Assembly: GCF_963169125.1 (NCBI RefSeq)
Contig: NC_084802.1
Location: forward strand, 27,409,107 to 27,473,106
Direction: 5' to 3'
Length of the DNA stretch: 64,000 nucleotides
DNA from: Humulus lupulus
Taxonomy: Eukaryota > Streptophyta > Magnoliopsida > Rosales > Cannabaceae
Under the pieces are notes generated by a model. The model was not told the origin of the DNA. It was given only the letters and a program-made list of their open reading frames with translations, and ran no database searches. Below are positions 61,091 through 64,000 of this stretch, in pieces. The position numbers were made by a program, and so were the translations under genes. Each line of letters begins with the position of its first letter. Position 1 is the first letter of the stretch.

Positions 61091-62881
61091 TTTCTTTAGA
61101 ATGTTTAGGAGGGAATATGGGGGAATTTACCATTTTGCCCTCGGGGACGTTTTTGGCACTCGAGCCCTTGAGGTAACCTTAAAGACTAAGTTAAATAAAA
61201 CAAAACAAATGAAACACTCAAAATTCTCTAAACCAACCTTTTCTCTCTCCATTACTCGGTTTCTCTTTTCTCTCTTGGAAGCTTAGTGAGTTTTGGTGGA
61301 ACTAACCAAAGATTAAGGATTTAGAGCTTGGATTTTGGGAGCTAGAAGCTTGGAGCTTAAGGACCTAATTCAGGGATTCATTTATGCTCAAGGTAAGCTT
61401 TTAAATGTGTTAAGTTGTGTTGAATTGCAGCTGGTTTTCTGTTGAAATTTTAGAGTATTGCATGTGTGTTGGGTGAAGAATCATATTTGAGTTTGATGAG
61501 GTTTTGAGCTAGGATTCTTGTTAGGTTTTGTTGCTGAGTTCATGGTATAACTTCTGTGATGATTGGCTTGAGTTGTTGGGTTGATTTTGGGGTTAATTGG
61601 ATGGGTTTTCATGGCAAAAATGGAGGATTTTTCTGGGTTTGAAGGGTCGGGCCGCGACATTGTTCTTGCTGAGCCGCGGCCCTCTGAAGCATTTTGGTGG
61701 CCAGGAAGGAGGGCGGGCCGAGGCATGCCCTTGCTTGAGTCGCAGCGCGCCTGCCCTATTTTGGGGTTGCTCTCTGATTGGGGCGGGCCGCGGCATGGCC
61801 TCTTGGGGCCGCGGTTCTTAGTGCATTTTTGGGCTTTTAGGAGGTTTTAGGCTTGGGAATTCAAAGGTTAAGGCTCGGGATGGATTTTATCACCCGGATT
61901 GATGGAATTCAAGGTCCTGGAGACTAGAGTTATGACCCAAAGTTATTTAATGGATGGATATTGTTGGTGCGTTGTGACTAGGGTTTCCGCGAGGCTCGGA
62001 CTAGGGAACTGTGCTCGGGACATCGGTGCTTGGAAAGCTCGGGACACAGGTAAGAAAACTGCTGTACCCGTAGAGCTTGTGTTGCAGGGCACGACCCTAT
62101 ATGATTGTGTTGCAGGGCGTAGCCCTTTGATTGAATTTATTCATGCTTAAGTATATGTTTAATTATGCTATGTGTGCATATATGTGAATGAACGGCAAGA
62201 GCTGGGAACGGTGAGGGCCGAGAACGGTAAAGGCCAGGAACGACGAAGGCTGAGAGCGGCAGGGTCGAGGATGGCAAGGAGGCCGGGAGTAGTGTTTAGT
62301 ACGCGGAGTGCAAGTTTCCAGGGCAAGACCCTAAAGAATACCTAGGATATCCTCACGGTGTGGACCGCGAACCCAGGGCCTGGTAAAGCGCCTGGGACGG
62401 CATGGTTGTATGTGTTTAGCCTGATGATGGCTTTATTATATGTTGAATGTTATATATGTATATGTTATCTGCTTGTGAGGGTTTTCTTGCTGGGCTTCGG
62501 CTCACGGGTGCTCTGTGGTGCATGTAAGGGCAAGGGGAAAGTCGACCAACCATGAGTACGAAGAGCGTGAAGCGACGCGTACATGTTTGGCCTGCCTGCC
62601 TGGCTGCCACGGCCAGGGGTATTTTGGGAGATGATTGTACTAAACCCAGATTTTGTCGTTTAGCCGACTTTAGTTATATTTTTGAGTTATAAATATTTCT
62701 AAACAGTATTTTGGGATCCCAAATGTTAAACGCTTTATGTTTTTCAGTAAATGGAACTATTTTCAAAGTTTATGACTTTGTTTATGGTTTAATTACAATT
62801 TTGTCTTAAAACCTCGATTAGCGAGTTAAATGCACGTTTTAAACTCACTTAGTAACGACTCTAAGGAAGTAGGGTGTTACA
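61090..62881 (+). mobile_element. TAACG-family LTR, copy I (left end missing)
   Basis: It joins the family near GGAATTTACCATTTTGCCC (about 61120), which is matched in copy E at 18038. It ends GGGTGTTACA at 62881. It has the CT-rich leader-like tract (about 61240-61275), GC cassette (61640-61815), 17-bp repeat region (about 62190-62290), conserved block (62482-62535) and TTATAAATA (about 62688). The first several hundred bases of the LTR are absent, so no target duplication is testable. Confidence 0.82.
62190..62290 (+). repeat. Degenerate tandem repeat of about 17 bp in LTR I
   Basis: Units such as GGGAACGGTGAGGGCC, GAGAACGGTAAAGGCC and GGAACGACGAAGGCTG follow one another. Copy G has a shorter version at about 53735-53800 (GGATCGGCAAGGGCT). 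Confidence 0.75.
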
Positions 62882-63135
62882 GTCATTGTGGTGGGTTACA
62901 AATCTGGAATGAATACCAAGAAAGGGAACGTGTCATGCAATTTTTGATGGGCCTCAATGGTTCCCATGCTTTCGTTTGTTCTCAAATTCTTCTGATTGAA
63001 CCGTTGCCTCCTATTAGCAAAGCTTTTTCCCTTGTTGTTCAAGAGGAGAGGCTAAGCAATATTGGATCTAGCTCTTCTTCCCTTAAACATGTTGAAGTCA
63101 CCACCGACTTTAACATTTCTAGAAGAGTTGAGAAA
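62882..63135 (+). pseudogene. Copia gag fragment
   Basis: Translates as WNEYQERERVMQFLMGLNGS, then SQILLIEPLPPISKAFSLVV and QEERLSN. This is the conserved core of Copia gag (family pattern: FLxGLN...RSQIL...PLPsisKaFSLvxQEER). About 85 residues survive between LTR I and the next LTR. No zinc knuckle or polymerase follows. Confidence 0.87.
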
Positions 63136-63556
63136 TGTTTATAAATATGGAGTTAGCACTAGGCCTTAGACCAAAAATAAGAGCCCATGTATCAAGTAGA
63201 CTTTTCTAGATTTACAAATAACTAGAACTTTCTAGATAGTTAAAAGTCGGTTAATGCCATCGACTTTGGCATATATAAATAGGGGATCCCTTACAAGTGT
63301 GTTTAAGTTTGTAGCAATGTGTGTTTAAGGAATGTCCCAAAAGCGTGAGTATAAGTAATCACTTAATAAGTGATAGTGTGAGAGATATATAAGGGTGTTC
63401 AAAAAGAGTGCAAGAAAAATAATTAGTGAGTGCTCCAAAATAAAGTGTGCAAGTGTTTAGAGTGTGTTTTGGTCAAATATTGTATCTAAGTCTTGGTGTA
63501 ATTAACTTTTGTTATAATAAAGTAATTACGTTTTTCATGTGTTATGGTGTTCAACA
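63136..63556 (+). repeat. Copia 5' LTR with TATA box and polyadenylation signal
   Basis: It starts TGTTTATAAATATGG and ends GTGTTCAACA, so TGTT...AACA termini. It contains a TATA box (ATATATAAAT, 63271-63280) and AATAAA (63516-63521). A primer binding site follows two bases after its end. The body of the element extends beyond, but is interrupted by the Tat-like LTR at 63815. Confidence 0.75.
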
Positions 63557-63558
63557 AA

Positions 63559-63576
63559 TGGTGTCAAGAGCTAAGG
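63559..63576 (+). other. Primer binding site of the Copia element
   Basis: TGGTGTCAAGAGCTAAGG resembles TGGTATCAGAGC..., the complement of initiator tRNA-Met, with two differences. Confidence 0.7.
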
Positions 63577-63814
63577 TTGTGAGTTCTTTTGAAATTCTAA
63601 GTATCCTCTATGGTTGCAACTTTGACTGATCTTCCACATCATAAAAGATATCTTGAGATTATCATTGAGAAAGTTTCATTAGAGTCATTTGTTAAGTTTC
63701 TTTGAGAAATCGTGTGTGGTTTAGTACTACAAAGTTTGTTGTCAAAATCAAGCTTGCTTGGAAAATATAGATTTTTTTCCAAGCCATGATGGGTGACCTT
63801 CAAGTGGTCAGTGG
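63577..63814 (+). other. Leader / start of gag of the Copia element
   Basis: Follows the primer binding site. No clear gag homology is visible in the 240 bp before the next repeat begins. Confidence 0.4.
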
Positions 63815-64000
63815 TGTTATCCCTAGTTTTCCCCCTGGACACGTGGCGCGACGCAATGGGCCCATGGGCTCCCTTTAAGAGATTCGGGCCCATCCTGAGC
63901 CCAATGAACAAGGAAGTAGAAAGTTTTAAAGGCCCAATCATCAGTAAGCCCAACAACGTCAGATAGGCGCGACCATGACAAGGGAACTTGGATGAAGATG
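63815..64000 (+). repeat. Tat-like LTR start (TGTTATCC type), cut by window end
   Basis: TGTTATCCCTAG is followed by GACACGTGGCGCGACG and GGGCCCATGGGCTCC. It matches, in opposite orientation, the right end of the LTR at 9112-9963. Confidence 0.6.

Noticed and set aside
61481..61850. Several 67-89 aa ORFs on both strands
   Set aside because: They lie over the GC-rich cassette of LTR I and have equivalents of different frame in other LTR copies.
1..64000. Search for tRNA, rRNA, CRISPR or bacterial-type operons
   Set aside because: None seen; spliced plant genes and transposons show this is nuclear plant DNA.

Overview
This is plant nuclear DNA. The three host genes have short GT-AG introns and belong to plant or plastid families. 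Everything around them is layered LTR retrotransposons, solo LTRs, a CACTA element, a Mutator-like element, hAT-like elements and MITEs, which points to a eudicot with a repeat-rich genome; I cannot name the species from sequence alone. No rRNA, tRNA or CRISPR was seen.

Layout. 1-12.2 kb is repeats: an LTR of the family called 'TAACG' here (TGTAACG... to ...CGTTACA), Copia remnants, a solo TAACG LTR carrying another solo LTR, a Tat-like LTR, a hAT-like element and a foldback hairpin. 12.2-21.1 kb is one old TAACG LTR split by three later insertions. 21.1-24.1 kb is degenerate gypsy-like sequence plus a second hAT-like element. 24.4-34.9 kb is the gene island: CPN10 (plastid 10 kDa co-chaperonin, +, 7 exons, 135 aa), NFD6 (small organellar protein, +, 3 exons, 91 aa) and a DDR4-like DDT-domain gene (-, 11 exons, 475 aa). 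All three reading frames close without a break across every intron. 35.2-37.3 kb is a Mutator-like element with a 9-bp target duplication. 38.4-54.4 kb is a five-level nest, each level with its own target duplication: TAACG LTR G contains solo LTR H and TAACG LTR F; F contains a Copia-type solo LTR; that contains a 7.0-kb CACTA element; and the CACTA carries a fragment of a plastid-lipid-associated-protein (PAP12-like) gene. 55.6-61.0 kb is a complete but mutationally dead Copia element with 274-275-bp LTRs. 61.1-64 kb is another TAACG LTR, a Copia gag scrap, a Copia 5' LTR with primer binding site, and the start of a Tat-like LTR.

The three genes are independent housekeeping or regulatory loci and form no pathway together: plastid protein folding, an organelle-targeted fertility-related protein, and chromatin remodelling.

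The most unusual signal is inside the TAACG LTRs. They carry a series of short hairpins and palindromes whose arms change together between copies, and an 18-codon block readable in the same frame in six copies. Neither is explained by standard LTR anatomy.
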